Below are positions 45,203-54,976 of a stretch of 64,000 nucleotides of DNA, piece by piece; position 1 is the first letter of the stretch, and every line of letters starts with the position of its first letter. Source of the DNA: Fulvia fulva (Eukaryota > Ascomycota > Dothideomycetes > Mycosphaerellales > Mycosphaerellaceae); NCBI RefSeq assembly GCF_020509005.1, contig NC_063015.1:992001-1056000 (forward strand). The letters are read 5' to 3'. A program made the position numbers and the translations under genes. A model generated the notes under the pieces. It made no database searches, was not told where the DNA came from, and was given only the letters and a program-made list of their open reading frames with translations.

Positions 45203-45899
45203 CTAGTACCGGCGCACCCAGATCTCGCCCACGACACCAAGCTCCGACGTGGCACGAACACGCACACGCAGCCCCCCAGCATCACGGACGATCTGAGTTT
45301 GTATTGTGAGGCAGACGCCATCACAAACCTCGATCTCCGCGTGGCCTTGCCCTGCCGCCGAAAGGGGGTGCGTGGCGGCGTTCCAGTTGCCGTCCAGCAG
45401 ACAGCGGATGGCGTGGCGCCTGAAATGGGTTGTTAGAAAATTGTGGACCATTCGCCATGCTATTGATCAGGACTTACCAGAGCCGCGACGAGTACTGCGG
45501 TGGACCTGTGTCGTCCCTATCGCTGATAAGTGACTGTACTCCTGGGTTGTTGGTTGACTGAGCGTACAGGTCCACGACGATGTCGAGGTTGTTTGGGTCG
45601 CTGTGGGTGTGTTAGCCTCCGGCTGTAGCTGACTCCTAAGCTCTTTCGACAGCAGAGCCGCCTTTCCCGTGCTGCAGGTGTCATGGACCTCGTTGAAAGG
45701 GCAAGATGCTTACATTGGACCCGGCGGTGGTGGTGGTGGCGGCGGTGGCCTATCATCAAGTCAGCTTCACCTTCACAAATCGGACGGACCCCATCGAAAA
45801 TCAGCTCTTGCGTTACAGCAGTGTTACGTACGGGAACGCAGCATCGCTGTGGCTGTGGCAGCACTTGCCACGGACGAAGATCTGGAGCTCGAGCGGCAT
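45203..45899 (-). CDS. small four-exon protein with a poly-proline run
   Basis: This gene is invisible as a single frame but assembles cleanly: 45899-45832, 45749-45714 (a 36-nt micro-exon), 45600-45478 and 45419-45203. All introns are GT-AG (GTACGT, GTAAGC, GTAAGT donors), and the total of 444 nt gives 147 residues. It starts MPLELQIFVRGKCCHSHSDA. The micro-exon codes an almost pure proline run (about ten in a row across the junction) ending GPI. Then come DPNNLDIVVDLYAQSTNNPG, SSRLWRHAIRCLLDGNWNAA and a beta-rich C-terminal region with CLTIQTQIVRD, ending WVRRY. The Pro run followed by an acidic/aromatic domain suggests a profilin/SH3/WW ligand. No family recognised. Confidence 0.65.
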
Positions 45900-46782
45900 C
45901 TTCGTTGTTTTGATTGTTGGTATGGAATTGGCAGCCGGCGCGAGCTATGAAGATGGAGAACTACACCTGAAACCCTGCATTTGAGGAGTGAAGCGCATGG
46001 CCTCACTTTGCAGGGGTTCCGGGATTGACAAACGGCGAGAATACCAAAAAAGCTTTGCATTGAGCGCTTTATGCAATGTGCACTCCACGGCATCACAATA
46101 TTCACGGCGCTCTAGTTGCAACCAGACTAAGAGAGCAAGGTCAATGTCTACAAATGGCTCGAAGCGTTGCATTGCTTCCAACAGGATGAGAGCAATATAT
46201 CGAAGCCGTGGCGTGTCTGAAGTGAAGTGAAAGAGGTTGACGACAACATCATATCGTATTCACAGCCCTACACGCGCTACGATATGCTTCGGTGACATAT
46301 ATGCATCTCGAGTAACGACAGTACATCGCTGCTCTTGATACTCGAGCTCAGCTCTTCGAAAGGACAGCGTGTTTCGAGGCGAAGTCAAGGAAATGTCCAT
46401 ATGCAAATACCTGCTGCCAATAGCCTCGTTTCGCTGCTGCAGAAATCGCGGCTGGACAACTGCTCTCTAGAACATCGAGCCTATCTATGCGTCGAGTCTT
46501 CCATTCATCTTGTTCACGATCCAATGTAGCTTCGTGCGATATCACAGAGCGTTTGCGTGGCTGCCACGAGCGCGACTGATAGACAAGGATCGGCAGCCGG
46601 CCCGAAGACTCGAGCGTCCGTGCGTTTTGTCTCCATCGGGCCCCGGCAGGATTGTGCGACTTCCCTTGCATGCACCGCAGGCATCAGTCCTTCTGGGAAC
46701 GGAGTCATGCTGAGAACGACATGAGGCTTCACGCGACTCCGTGCACGATACATCGTCAACATAGAGCCTGGTGTTGAGCATC
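45900..46782. promoter_or_regulatory. divergent intergenic region before the ABC transporter
   Basis: About 880 bp between the divergently transcribed small proline-run gene and the ABC-C gene. Short frames on both strands lack domains. It should contain both promoters; no element can be named. Confidence 0.4.
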
Positions 46783-49700
46783 ATGGCGCAGATCATCCTG
46801 GACGGTGCGCGATCCGGCCAGCTCGGACTCGAGACACCAGCACGAGATGGTATCTGCTTCAACAATGTCTGGGACCCGCAAGATGCGCACTTCGAGCAGT
46901 GCTTCTTACCAGTCATCGCTGCGATTCCAGCGATCCTGGCGGCGGCGATCCTGTTCCTCCACATTCTGAGACTTCTGATACCCGCACGGTGGCGACCTCG
47001 CTGGACGAGACCTTTCGTGGAGGAAGTACTCGAGCCGCAGGTCGAGGTTGATCTGGTTCCTAGGAGACGATGGACATTCTTCAGCATCGCCCTGTGTGCG
47101 CTTAACACGATTGGACTCTTGCTTCAGACTTTGGCGGCTGCGGCTCATTTAGTCCACCTACAGTGGTACGACGAGACCGGCAGGCTGGCCCCCAAGCCCG
47201 AGCAAGTCCATTTTGATATCTATGATGGAATCGCTCTACTCTTGGTCCTACCTTGGTTGGTGAACCTGGTCGAGGTACTGCTTTACCAGCCGAGACGGGT
47301 GCCTTATGCGATCTTGTCAACAACTGTGGCTTTCACTATCGTGAGCGCGATACTGCTGGAGAACCTCACCTTCAACACCGAGTGTTCGGACTTCTTCTGC
47401 GTGCAGAAGGGACTGAACATTGCGAGCACCACAGTGGCTGTACTGATTCTGATGCTTCTGCTTCTCATGCCGTCTCGAGATCCGCTACTCCCTGCGAAAG
47501 ATATCAGCATGCCATTCACAGCACCATCATCTGCGTTGCGAAGTCCAGAAGAAGCACTCACGGTCTGGCAATTCATGACCGTGACCTGGCTCAAGCCCTT
47601 GATGGACATCGGAGGCAAACGGCAGCTAGAGTTCGAGGATATATGGTCTCTGCCGCATGAATTCCAGCACCGGATGCTACACGACAACTTTCGACAGCTA
47701 CGAGGGACCGTCATAAAGCGACTGTTGATCGCCAATGGCATTGATCTTGTAATCGTCACCATCCTTGGCCTCATCGAGCAAGTCGCACAGTATGGTGCTC
47801 CAGTCTTCCTGCAGCTGATATTAAGCTCGATGGAAGATCCCGAAAGTCCAAAACGGGTGGCGCTTACGTATTCTGCTATGGCTTTGTGCTCACGTCTTCT
47901 AGGCGCGCAAGTCTCCGTCTTCAGCTTGTGGTTCGGACGAAGATGTTACGAACGATCGAGAGGTGAGATGATCACGATGCTGTACGAAAAGACACTTGGG
48001 CGCAAGATCTCGTTCGCTGAGCCTGAGAAGAAGAAAGACGAAGCAGGTGCAAGGAAGGGAACCACCAACGGCCATGCTAATGGGCATACGAACAGCGAGA
48101 CGAAGGCCGAGGCACAACAGACGTGGTGGTCTGGCTTCTTCAGCAAGCAGACCAGTTCTGTACCTGAAAATGAGCCAGCTTCGATGGGGAAGATCTTGAA
48201 CTTGATGCGTAATGATGTGTACGAAGTGGCGCAACGATTTTGGGAGTTCGACAATCTCATTCGCAAGCCAATTGCCATTCTACTGTCAATCTCGCTCGTC
48301 GTCAACTACCTCGGCTGGCCGTCTCTGGTGGCTGTCGGTCTCGTCATCTTCGCGCAAGTCATGAACGCGCTTCTTGCCAAAGCTTTGATCCTCGTTGAGA
48401 AGAAGCGAAGAGTGGCCACGGACTCGAAGCTTCAGCTCATCTCGCAGTTCGTCGAAGCGATCAGACATCTAAGGTGGTATGGCTGGCAAGACCATTGGCT
48501 ATCCCAAGTCCTCTCCGCTCGACAGAAGGAACTCACATATCGCATCTTCTCCGGCATCTGGGTATTGCTCATTGGCTTTGTTAACACCTTGTCATACGAT
48601 CTGACCCCAGTGGTGGCATTCGCTTCATACACCTTAATCGCCAAGAAGCCACTCACGATCGATCTCGCCTTTCCAGCTCTGCAGCTTTTTAGTATGATGA
48701 CCTCTCAGCTGAAGGAGCTACCTGGTCTTGTCATAGCCCTGATCAATGCATGGGTGGCAGTGCAGCGTATCCAGGACTTCATGGCAGAACCAGATCTGCA
48801 GCAGATGGCTACGGCGGCGCTGATCGGAGGCAAGCTCGCGGTCGAGGGGGGATCTTTCTCGTGGCCCGGCGCGAATGCGACTGTCCTCACGGACATTAGC
48901 ATCTCATTTCCAGAAGCTTTGACCGTGGTCTGTGGTGAAGTAGCATCTGGCAAGACTGCACTTCTGCAGGCCCTACTCGGCGAGCTCGACATGCACAAAG
49001 GACAGCTGATCAGACCACCCGAGCCGATCGGGTATTGTGTGCAGACGCCCTGGCTACAAAGTATGAGTGTGCGAGAGAATATACTCTTTTCTGCGCCACT
49101 TGAAGATGACAGGTATCGTGCCGTGCTTGATGCATGTGCCTTGACGCCAGACCTGGCAGAGTTCAAGGCTGGAGACTTGTCACTGATCGGAGAGAATGGC
49201 ATCGGCTTGTCTGGCGGACAAAGAGCTCGAGTGGCACTGGCTCGTGCTGTGTACAGCAGAAACAAGATTCTGCTACTGGACGACCCGCTTGCTGCACTGG
49301 ACCAACAGACCGCAGAGCACATCGTCCAAAAGCTGTTTGAAGGCCCTCTTCTGAAAGATCGTACGGTAGTCCTGGTGACACATCGGACCGATCTGGTCCT
49401 GCGAGTTGCCGAGCAAATAGTCAAGATCGATGCCGGCCAAGCGTCGATACTGGACAAGGAGGCAGCAGTAGCAGACCTCGGTCTAGCAGCACCATATAAG
49501 CAAGAAAAAGCAACGGTCGCCGAGGATGAAGAGAATGCCAAGAAACTCGCAGCGGCAATACCAGACAAGTTCATCGAGGACGAACATCGAGCATACGGGG
49601 GCGTACAGGCCAAGGTCTACTGGCAGTACATCAAAGCTGGAGATCTGCGCTTCTGGGCCATCACGATTGTCATCCTTGTGGTCTATCGCTGTTTAGCACT

Positions 49701-51375
49701 ACTGGAAGCGTGGTTCCTCAAAGCATGGGGCGAAGCGTACAACACCAAAGCCAAGGCGTCAATGTTTGTCTACTCTCACGATGTGGCCTACCACACGAAC
49801 GACATCTTCGGCGATCTTCCTCCCCCTGAAGATAATATCAAGCCGTGGCTGATAGGCTTTCTCGTGCTGGCTCTGGGACAGTCGTTCGCTTACATTGCAT
49901 CTCAAGGCATGCTTTTGGTGATAGTATACACCGCAGCCAAGAACATGTTTCGCGACATAATGGAAAAGGTTGCGTACGCCACGTTCCGCTTCTACGATGT
50001 CACGCCAGTCGGCCGACTGATGAATCGCATGACTTCCGACATTGGCGTCATCGATGGTGGCATTAGTATGCAGTTCTCAGCCATTTCATGGATGCTCATA
50101 AGCTGGATCTCATCTGTGGTCGTCATTGCATCAATCACGCCGAGCTTCTTGGTCTTCACAGTTGTGCTGGCATTTGTGTTCGTTGCGGTCTTCAGACGCT
50201 TCATACCAACATCGCAGAATCTGCGCCGCCTAGAGATGGTCTCGCTGACGCCACTTATGTCTAACTTCGGTGAGCTTCTCAACGGGTTGGCTACAGTCAG
50301 AGCTTTCGGTGCACAATCTCGCTTCCAAGATCGTGTCATCAGTGTTGTCGACACCTTTCAGAAGATGGACCACTTCTACTGGAGCGCGCAAGCGTGGCTA
50401 CAATACAGATACGATATTCTGTCTGGACTTGCGACTTTCTTCCTCTTTCTCCTGGCGGTGTGGACCAATCTTTCACCAGGACTGACAGCTTTTGCTCTGC
50501 TTTCGGCGTCAAAATTTGTAAACGTGACACACGGCCTGTGTCGACAGTATGGTCAGCTCCAGATGGAATTTGTCTCAGTTGAGCGAGTGGTCGAGCTGCT
50601 ACACTTGGAACAAGAACCGAAAGGGTCGATCGAACCTCCTGCATGGTGGCCATCGTTTGACGGAGACATTACATTCAAGAATGTGGTCATCAAGTATGCA
50701 CCACATCTCGACCCAGCTCTGGCAGGCATCACGTTCACCGTCAAGGGAAGATCAAAGACGGCGATCATCGGTCGTACTGGGTCTGGTAAAAGTACTTTGG
50801 CACTCGCCTTGCTTGCAACCATTCTGCCCGACATGGGCCATATTTCTGTCGACAACGTGGACCTCGCTGAGGTAGACAAGCAGTGTCTGCGAACACGAGT
50901 CACTTTCCTCGCCCAAGATCCTGTTCTTTTCCCTGGCTCGATGCGAAAGAATCTGGACCCTGTAAACGAACACACTGATGAGGAATGCGAGCTTGTGCTG
51001 AGACGAGTGTGTGAGAGGCAAGGGTGGCAGCTTGCCAGTAAAGTAGAAGGAGGTGGCAAGAACCTCAGCCAAGGTCAAAGACAACTTGTCGGCCTGGCCA
51101 GAGCTGTGCTACGACGAAGTGCCATCATCATCCTCGACGAAGCTACAGCTTCTATTGATCGTGAGACTGCAATGCAAATTCAGCAGGTCATGCATGAGGA
51201 GATGAAGGACAGTACCGTGATTACCATTGCGCACCGACTGGAGGCTGTTCGCAACGCGGATTACTGCATTGTGTTAGGGAAAGGCAAGATCATTGAGCAA
51301 GGTCCAGCTGCAGAGATGCTGGGAGAGCACCGAGAAGAGGTCGCACAAAACATAGACGAGGACGAAGACGAATAG
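46783..51375 (+). CDS. full-length ABC transporter, ABC-C/MRP subfamily (Ybt1/Bpt1-like architecture)
   Basis: Intronless 1530-residue membrane pump, probably vacuolar or plasma-membrane, exporting organic anions or conjugates. ATG 46783 (ATCATGGC) is preferred; the open frame begins four codons earlier with GTG. Order: an N-terminal TMD0 of about five helices (about 45-230), TMD1 (about 300-620), NBD1, TMD2 (about 900-1230), NBD2. NBD1 has Walker A GEVASGKT at 718-725, signature LSGGQ at 809 and Walker B ending LLLDDP (833-834). An Asp replaces the catalytic Glu, as in MRPs, so this site is expected to hydrolyse poorly. NBD2 is canonical: GRTGSGKS at 1330-1337, LSQGQ at 1428, LDEATAS with Glu1453. 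A hydrophilic NGHANGHTNSE linker interrupts TMD1. The acidic C-terminus (DEDEDE) is an oddity. Substrate unknown. Confidence 0.93.
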   Translation: MAQIILDGARSGQLGLETPARDGICFNNVWDPQDAHFEQCFLPVIAAIPAILAAAILFLHILRLLIPARWRPRWTRPFVEEVLEPQVEVDLVPRRRWTFFSIALCALNTIGLLLQTLAAAAHLVHLQWYDETGRLAPKPEQVHFDIYDGIALLLVLPWLVNLVEVLLYQPRRVPYAILSTTVAFTIVSAILLENLTFNTECSDFFCVQKGLNIASTTVAVLILMLLLLMPSRDPLLPAKDISMPFTAPSSALRSPEEALTVWQFMTVTWLKPLMDIGGKRQLEFEDIWSLPHEFQHRMLHDNFRQLRGTVIKRLLIANGIDLVIVTILGLIEQVAQYGAPVFLQLILSSMEDPESPKRVALTYSAMALCSRLLGAQVSVFSLWFGRRCYERSRGEMITMLYEKTLGRKISFAEPEKKKDEAGARKGTTNGHANGHTNSETKAEAQQTWWSGFFSKQTSSVPENEPASMGKILNLMRNDVYEVAQRFWEFDNLIRKPIAILLSISLVVNYLGWPSLVAVGLVIFAQVMNALLAKALILVEKKRRVATDSKLQLISQFVEAIRHLRWYGWQDHWLSQVLSARQKELTYRIFSGIWVLLIGFVNTLSYDLTPVVAFASYTLIAKKPLTIDLAFPALQLFSMMTSQLKELPGLVIALINAWVAVQRIQDFMAEPDLQQMATAALIGGKLAVEGGSFSWPGANATVLTDISISFPEALTVVCGEVASGKTALLQALLGELDMHKGQLIRPPEPIGYCVQTPWLQSMSVRENILFSAPLEDDRYRAVLDACALTPDLAEFKAGDLSLIGENGIGLSGGQRARVALARAVYSRNKILLLDDPLAALDQQTAEHIVQKLFEGPLLKDRTVVLVTHRTDLVLRVAEQIVKIDAGQASILDKEAAVADLGLAAPYKQEKATVAEDEENAKKLAAAIPDKFIEDEHRAYGGVQAKVYWQYIKAGDLRFWAITIVILVVYRCLALLEAWFLKAWGEAYNTKAKASMFVYSHDVAYHTNDIFGDLPPPEDNIKPWLIGFLVLALGQSFAYIASQGMLLVIVYTAAKNMFRDIMEKVAYATFRFYDVTPVGRLMNRMTSDIGVIDGGISMQFSAISWMLISWISSVVVIASITPSFLVFTVVLAFVFVAVFRRFIPTSQNLRRLEMVSLTPLMSNFGELLNGLATVRAFGAQSRFQDRVISVVDTFQKMDHFYWSAQAWLQYRYDILSGLATFFLFLLAVWTNLSPGLTAFALLSASKFVNVTHGLCRQYGQLQMEFVSVERVVELLHLEQEPKGSIEPPAWWPSFDGDITFKNVVIKYAPHLDPALAGITFTVKGRSKTAIIGRTGSGKSTLALALLATILPDMGHISVDNVDLAEVDKQCLRTRVTFLAQDPVLFPGSMRKNLDPVNEHTDEECELVLRRVCERQGWQLASKVEGGGKNLSQGQRQLVGLARAVLRRSAIIILDEATASIDRETAMQIQQVMHEEMKDSTVITIAHRLEAVRNADYCIVLGKGKIIEQGPAAEMLGEHREEVAQNIDEDEDE

Positions 51376-52160
51376 AGATAGATATGAGACCATGAATGTA
51401 TGATTTGAGATGCAGCCAGGCGCGACTCTTGCGCTTCAGTGGTCCAGCAAATGTCATGGCTGATACTGCGTTCCCCTGGCCGAAACCGAAACCCAAGCAC
51501 CCCAAGCTCGAAGGCAACACGCTCGAGCGCACCAAGCACCCTGGCGGCAATGACCGGACCTGCTGCGGGACTACACGTCATTAAGCGTAGCGACCGAGCG
51601 CTAGCCACACCGGAGTACGAGCTTGCGAGTACGTGGGTGAGGCGTCAGCGAGGGAGTGAAGCTCTATACCAGCCCTCAACTAGCCTTGGCGCCCGCTTTG
51701 ATTGGTCAACTTTCAAGTTTTAGGGTCACGTGACCTACCGCACTGTGCCTGTTGGCGAACTCGCAAACATATACTCGTCGCTAACGCCTATGTCGTCGTA
51801 TAATAAGCACTGTACGTCGGGTAGCGGTAGCGTGGATCGCACGCTACTTTGCAGTCTAGAAGGGTTGGTAGAGAGCTCCACTCCGCTACGCTTACCTTTG
51901 GAGGTTCACAACCGCCAACAGCACATTTTTGTGCATGCATACCACCAGCTTCTAGGCCCATATTCGCAAGCAACATCCGCGCAGCTTGCGTGATCATCTG
52001 GTTGGTCTCGCAAGAGTGTCGCAGAAAAGCTTGGTATCGAAACCGGTGGGTTGTCTAACATGCATGAAGCCCAGCAATTTTGAAGCTGCCACGACGTATA
52101 TCTCGCCATCGTTCCAGGACGACTTTGAACTCCCTAAGGCACTTCTCAAAGACGGCCACC
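51376..52160. other. intergenic, possible 5' exon of malic enzyme
   Basis: About 785 bp between two plus-strand genes. From about 52070 the malic-enzyme frame is open and codes an Arg/Ser-rich, acid-free stretch (see findings), but an in-frame stop lies just upstream of it and there is no ATG. Nothing else recognised. Confidence 0.4.
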
Positions 52161-53951
52161 ATGAGCAACGGCAAGTTCGAGCATGTCCCGCTCTCAACAT
52201 CTGGACCCCAAGAATGTGCTCTGATCGGAAAGGCTTTGTTGACTACACCATATCTGAACAAAGCATCGGCTTTCTCGGAAGATGAGCGCAAGCAATTCGA
52301 CCTGGGAGGTCTGCTACCTTCTCGGGTCAACACTCTCGAGGAGCAGGTGAGACGTGCATACGATCAATACCAGACTCACAAGACACCGCTCGGCAAGAAC
52401 ACATTCATGACCAGCATGAAAGAGCACAATGAAGTGCTGTACTATCGACTCATCCAGGATCATCTGAAGGAGATGTTTCCTATCATATACACTCCCACCG
52501 AAGGCGATGCAATTGCGGACTACAGCAGACTATTCAGACGACCCGAAGGTTGCTTCCTGGATATCACGAAGCCGGAGAACATCGAGCAGGCGCTTGATAG
52601 GTGGGGTGGGCCGGATGATATTGATGTGATCGTCGCTAGCGACGGCGAGCAGATCCTGGGTATCGGTGGTCAGGGGGTGGGAGCCGTCTTGATAAGTATT
52701 GCAAAGCTTGTAATCTACACGCTGTGCGCCGGTGTACATCCCTACCGCACACTGCCGGTGGTCCTTGACGTCGGAACCGACAATCAAGAGCTTCTCAACG
52801 ACGATCTATACCTTGGAGTTCAGCGACCACGAGCTCGCGGCGAAGAGTACGATGCCTTTATTGATAAGTTTGTGCAGGCCTGCCGGAAACGATACCCAAA
52901 GGCGTACATTCATTTCGAAGACTTTGGTCTTGCGAATGCGAGGCGGATTCTGGACAAGTACACACCACAAATCGCCTGCTTCAACGACGATGTCCAAGGC
53001 ACTGGCTGCGTAACTTTGGCCGCCATATACGCCGCTGCACATGTCGCCAAGCTGAAGATCAGCGAGCTGCGTTTCGTCATGTTTGGCTCTGGATCTGCTG
53101 GCACGGGTATCGCAGACCAAATCCTCGATGCAATCTCCGTTGAGAGCGGCAAGTCGAAAGAAGAAGCCGTAAAGCAGATCTACTGCGTCGACAAGCCTGG
53201 CGTCCTCCTCCAAAGCTTCAAAGACGATCTCACTCCAGCCCAGCACCCTTACGCCAAAGCCGACGAGGAGTGGAAAGATTCCGATCACAAGTCCCTCCTC
53301 GACGTTGTCAAGAAGGTAAAACCACACGTTCTGATTGGAACCAGCACCAAGCCCAAAGCCTTCACAAAGGATGTCGTTCAAGAAATGGCCAAGCACGTCG
53401 ACCGACCCATCATATTTCCACTCTCAAACCCCACCCGCTTCCACGAGGCCGATCCCAAAGACCTCTTCGAATGGACCGATGGTAAAGTCCTGACGGCTAC
53501 CGGCTCCCCCTTCCCACCCGTTGAAACCAAAGACGGCCGCAAGCGAGAGATTGCCGAATGTAACAACTCCACGACTTTCCCTGGTATAGGCCTCGGTGTC
53601 ATCCTCTCACGCTCAAAGCTTTTGACGAAAGAGATGCTTGTCGCAGCCGTCAAGGCTTTAGCAGCACAGGCACCTGCCCTCAAGGACCCTGATGCAGGGC
53701 TGCTGCCCGATATTGAGAATGTCAGGGAGATTAGCATCAAGATCGCAGCTGGGGTTATCAAGCAGGCTGTCAAGGACGGTTTGAATCAGGAGAAGAATAT
53801 ACCGGAGGGCGAGGAGGATCTGGAGGAGTGGATCCGAGAGCAGATGTGGGTGCCCGAGTATCGTGCGTTGAAGAAGGTGGATAGGGAGAATGCTAGTGCG
53901 GTCGCGAGGGGTGAGAGCGGAAGCAAGGGTGTCGGGAAAGTTGATGCTTAG
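52161..53951 (+). CDS. malic enzyme (NAD(P)-dependent, oxaloacetate-decarboxylating)
   Basis: Converts malate to pyruvate and CO2, reducing NAD(P)+. 596 residues from ATG 52161 (ACCATGAGC, MSNGKFEHV). Family landmarks: DRGLL-like FDLGGLLPSRV, the catalytic Tyr in FPIIYTPTEGDAI, GIGGQGVGAVLIS, the metal/substrate region IHFEDFGLANARRILDKY, CFNDDVQGTGCVTLA, the dinucleotide fold VMFGSGSAGTGIADQI, and IIFPLSNPTRFHEADP. Cofactor preference is not readable by eye. An open, strongly basic stretch in frame directly upstream (LPRRISRHRSRTTLNSLRHF) looks like a mitochondrial presequence. An upstream exon could supply its start, giving mitochondrial and cytosolic forms. C-terminal extension EEWIREQMWVPEYRALKKVD is typical of fungal enzymes. 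Confidence 0.93.
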   Translation: MSNGKFEHVPLSTSGPQECALIGKALLTTPYLNKASAFSEDERKQFDLGGLLPSRVNTLEEQVRRAYDQYQTHKTPLGKNTFMTSMKEHNEVLYYRLIQDHLKEMFPIIYTPTEGDAIADYSRLFRRPEGCFLDITKPENIEQALDRWGGPDDIDVIVASDGEQILGIGGQGVGAVLISIAKLVIYTLCAGVHPYRTLPVVLDVGTDNQELLNDDLYLGVQRPRARGEEYDAFIDKFVQACRKRYPKAYIHFEDFGLANARRILDKYTPQIACFNDDVQGTGCVTLAAIYAAAHVAKLKISELRFVMFGSGSAGTGIADQILDAISVESGKSKEEAVKQIYCVDKPGVLLQSFKDDLTPAQHPYAKADEEWKDSDHKSLLDVVKKVKPHVLIGTSTKPKAFTKDVVQEMAKHVDRPIIFPLSNPTRFHEADPKDLFEWTDGKVLTATGSPFPPVETKDGRKREIAECNNSTTFPGIGLGVILSRSKLLTKEMLVAAVKALAAQAPALKDPDAGLLPDIENVREISIKIAAGVIKQAVKDGLNQEKNIPEGEEDLEEWIREQMWVPEYRALKKVDRENASAVARGESGSKGVGKVDA

Positions 53952-54514
53952 TGAGACTAGCTGACAACAGTGTACATGCACGATGTCGCCAGAGTCTTCC
54001 ACGATTGCAGTGCAGGCAGATAGAGGCCACTGCAGACTTCTCCAGATGTCGATACAGTCCAGGCCAGAACGTGGATCTTTCACAGTGGTCCAGTCATCGT
54101 CAAAGGGTTCCAGGATGAAGGTGTGGACGTTGAGAAGCCACATGTCAAAACGTGCCAGGTCGGCCTGATATATTGCCTGCGGTTCTGTTGTGACTGCTGA
54201 TGAAGGCTGAATCGAGATGACAACGCTGCAGCTGAACAGCTGTGCTCGAGCCACACCTTTGGAGCTCGCCTACAAGCACACTCATGCCGTGCAACAGGAG
54301 ACTCTTATAACATCAAGCCGGGACGCAGGGCATGTTCAAAATGCCGGCTTCGAGTGAATGTTTCCATGCCTGTGTACAATTCATACAGCTATCTTACAAA
54401 TGCCTTGATACTGTGCAGTGTCTTCGTCGATTACAGAACGGCCGTAAAGTTGTGCTTTATTTCCAATGCAATGCTAATGTGCCTCCCATCCTAAATGCTG
54501 CTCTTTGCCAACAA
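53952..54514. other. convergent 3' region, nothing recognised
   Basis: About 560 bp between the malic enzyme stop and the stop of the secreted-protein gene; minus-strand frames here are shadows. Confidence 0.35.
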
Positions 54515-54976
54515 TCAAGCACTCTTGCTCTTGGTTCCCGAAATCTCCGTAACATTGAACTCGGGTGTCTGGAGGTCCGCGTAATCGCTCGTGGCAGCGT
54601 AAACAGCCTTCTCGCCGTAGTAGTTGTAGACAGTCGAGGTAGCCACATCGGTAACCTCATATCGGAGCTGGAGGAGGTTGTCGTCCTTGCTAATGAAAGC
54701 GTAGAGTTTCGAGCCGTTGCTGACGTGTGCGCACTCCTTGAAGGACTTGTTGTCGTCGAGGTTGCCCTCGCAGTGCACGCCGTTCGGTACGCTTGGGTGG
54801 GTGCCGGCAATGTCTGGGTGCACGGCGATGTCGAGGTACCAGTCGCAGCCGACGGTGCAGCCGAAGACGAAGTTGGTGACTTCGAATTGGCCGGGTGCTG
54901 CTGCTGGCTCGACGCCGGCTGGGAGGGCGGTGGCGAGAGTCGCGGCCGCGAGGGTGAGGAGGCTTGAGGCGAGCAT
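54515..54976 (-). CDS. small secreted cysteine-bearing protein, Alt a 1-like
   Basis: 153 residues, single exon. MLASSLLTLAAATLATALPA is a signal peptide with a likely cleavage after about residue 18-20. The mature part is beta-rich with four cysteines (40, 44, 69, 82), an even number fitting two disulfides, and a FGCTVGCDWYLDI motif near the N-terminus. Size, secretion signal, CxxxC pair and beta-sheet content resemble the Alt a 1/PevD1 family of ascomycete secreted proteins, some of which are plant-cell-death elicitors or allergens. The match is by pattern only and is not certain. Potential N-glycosylation sites are NGS (87) and NVT (141). A small effector-candidate or apoplastic protein is a reasonable description. 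Confidence 0.65.
   Translation of the reverse strand: MLASSLLTLAAATLATALPAGVEPAAAPGQFEVTNFVFGCTVGCDWYLDIAVHPDIAGTHPSVPNGVHCEGNLDDNKSFKECAHVSNGSKLYAFISKDDNLLQLRYEVTDVATSTVYNYYGEKAVYAATSDYADLQTPEFNVTEISGTKSKSA

Noticed and set aside
48705..49613. 302-codon minus-strand frame antisense to the ABC transporter
   Set aside because: Ser/Ala-rich antisense shadow of NBD1 and the linker; no start context or motif.
53658..54254. 198-codon minus-strand frame overlapping the malic enzyme 3' end
   Set aside because: Mostly antisense to the conserved malic enzyme C-terminus; no domain.
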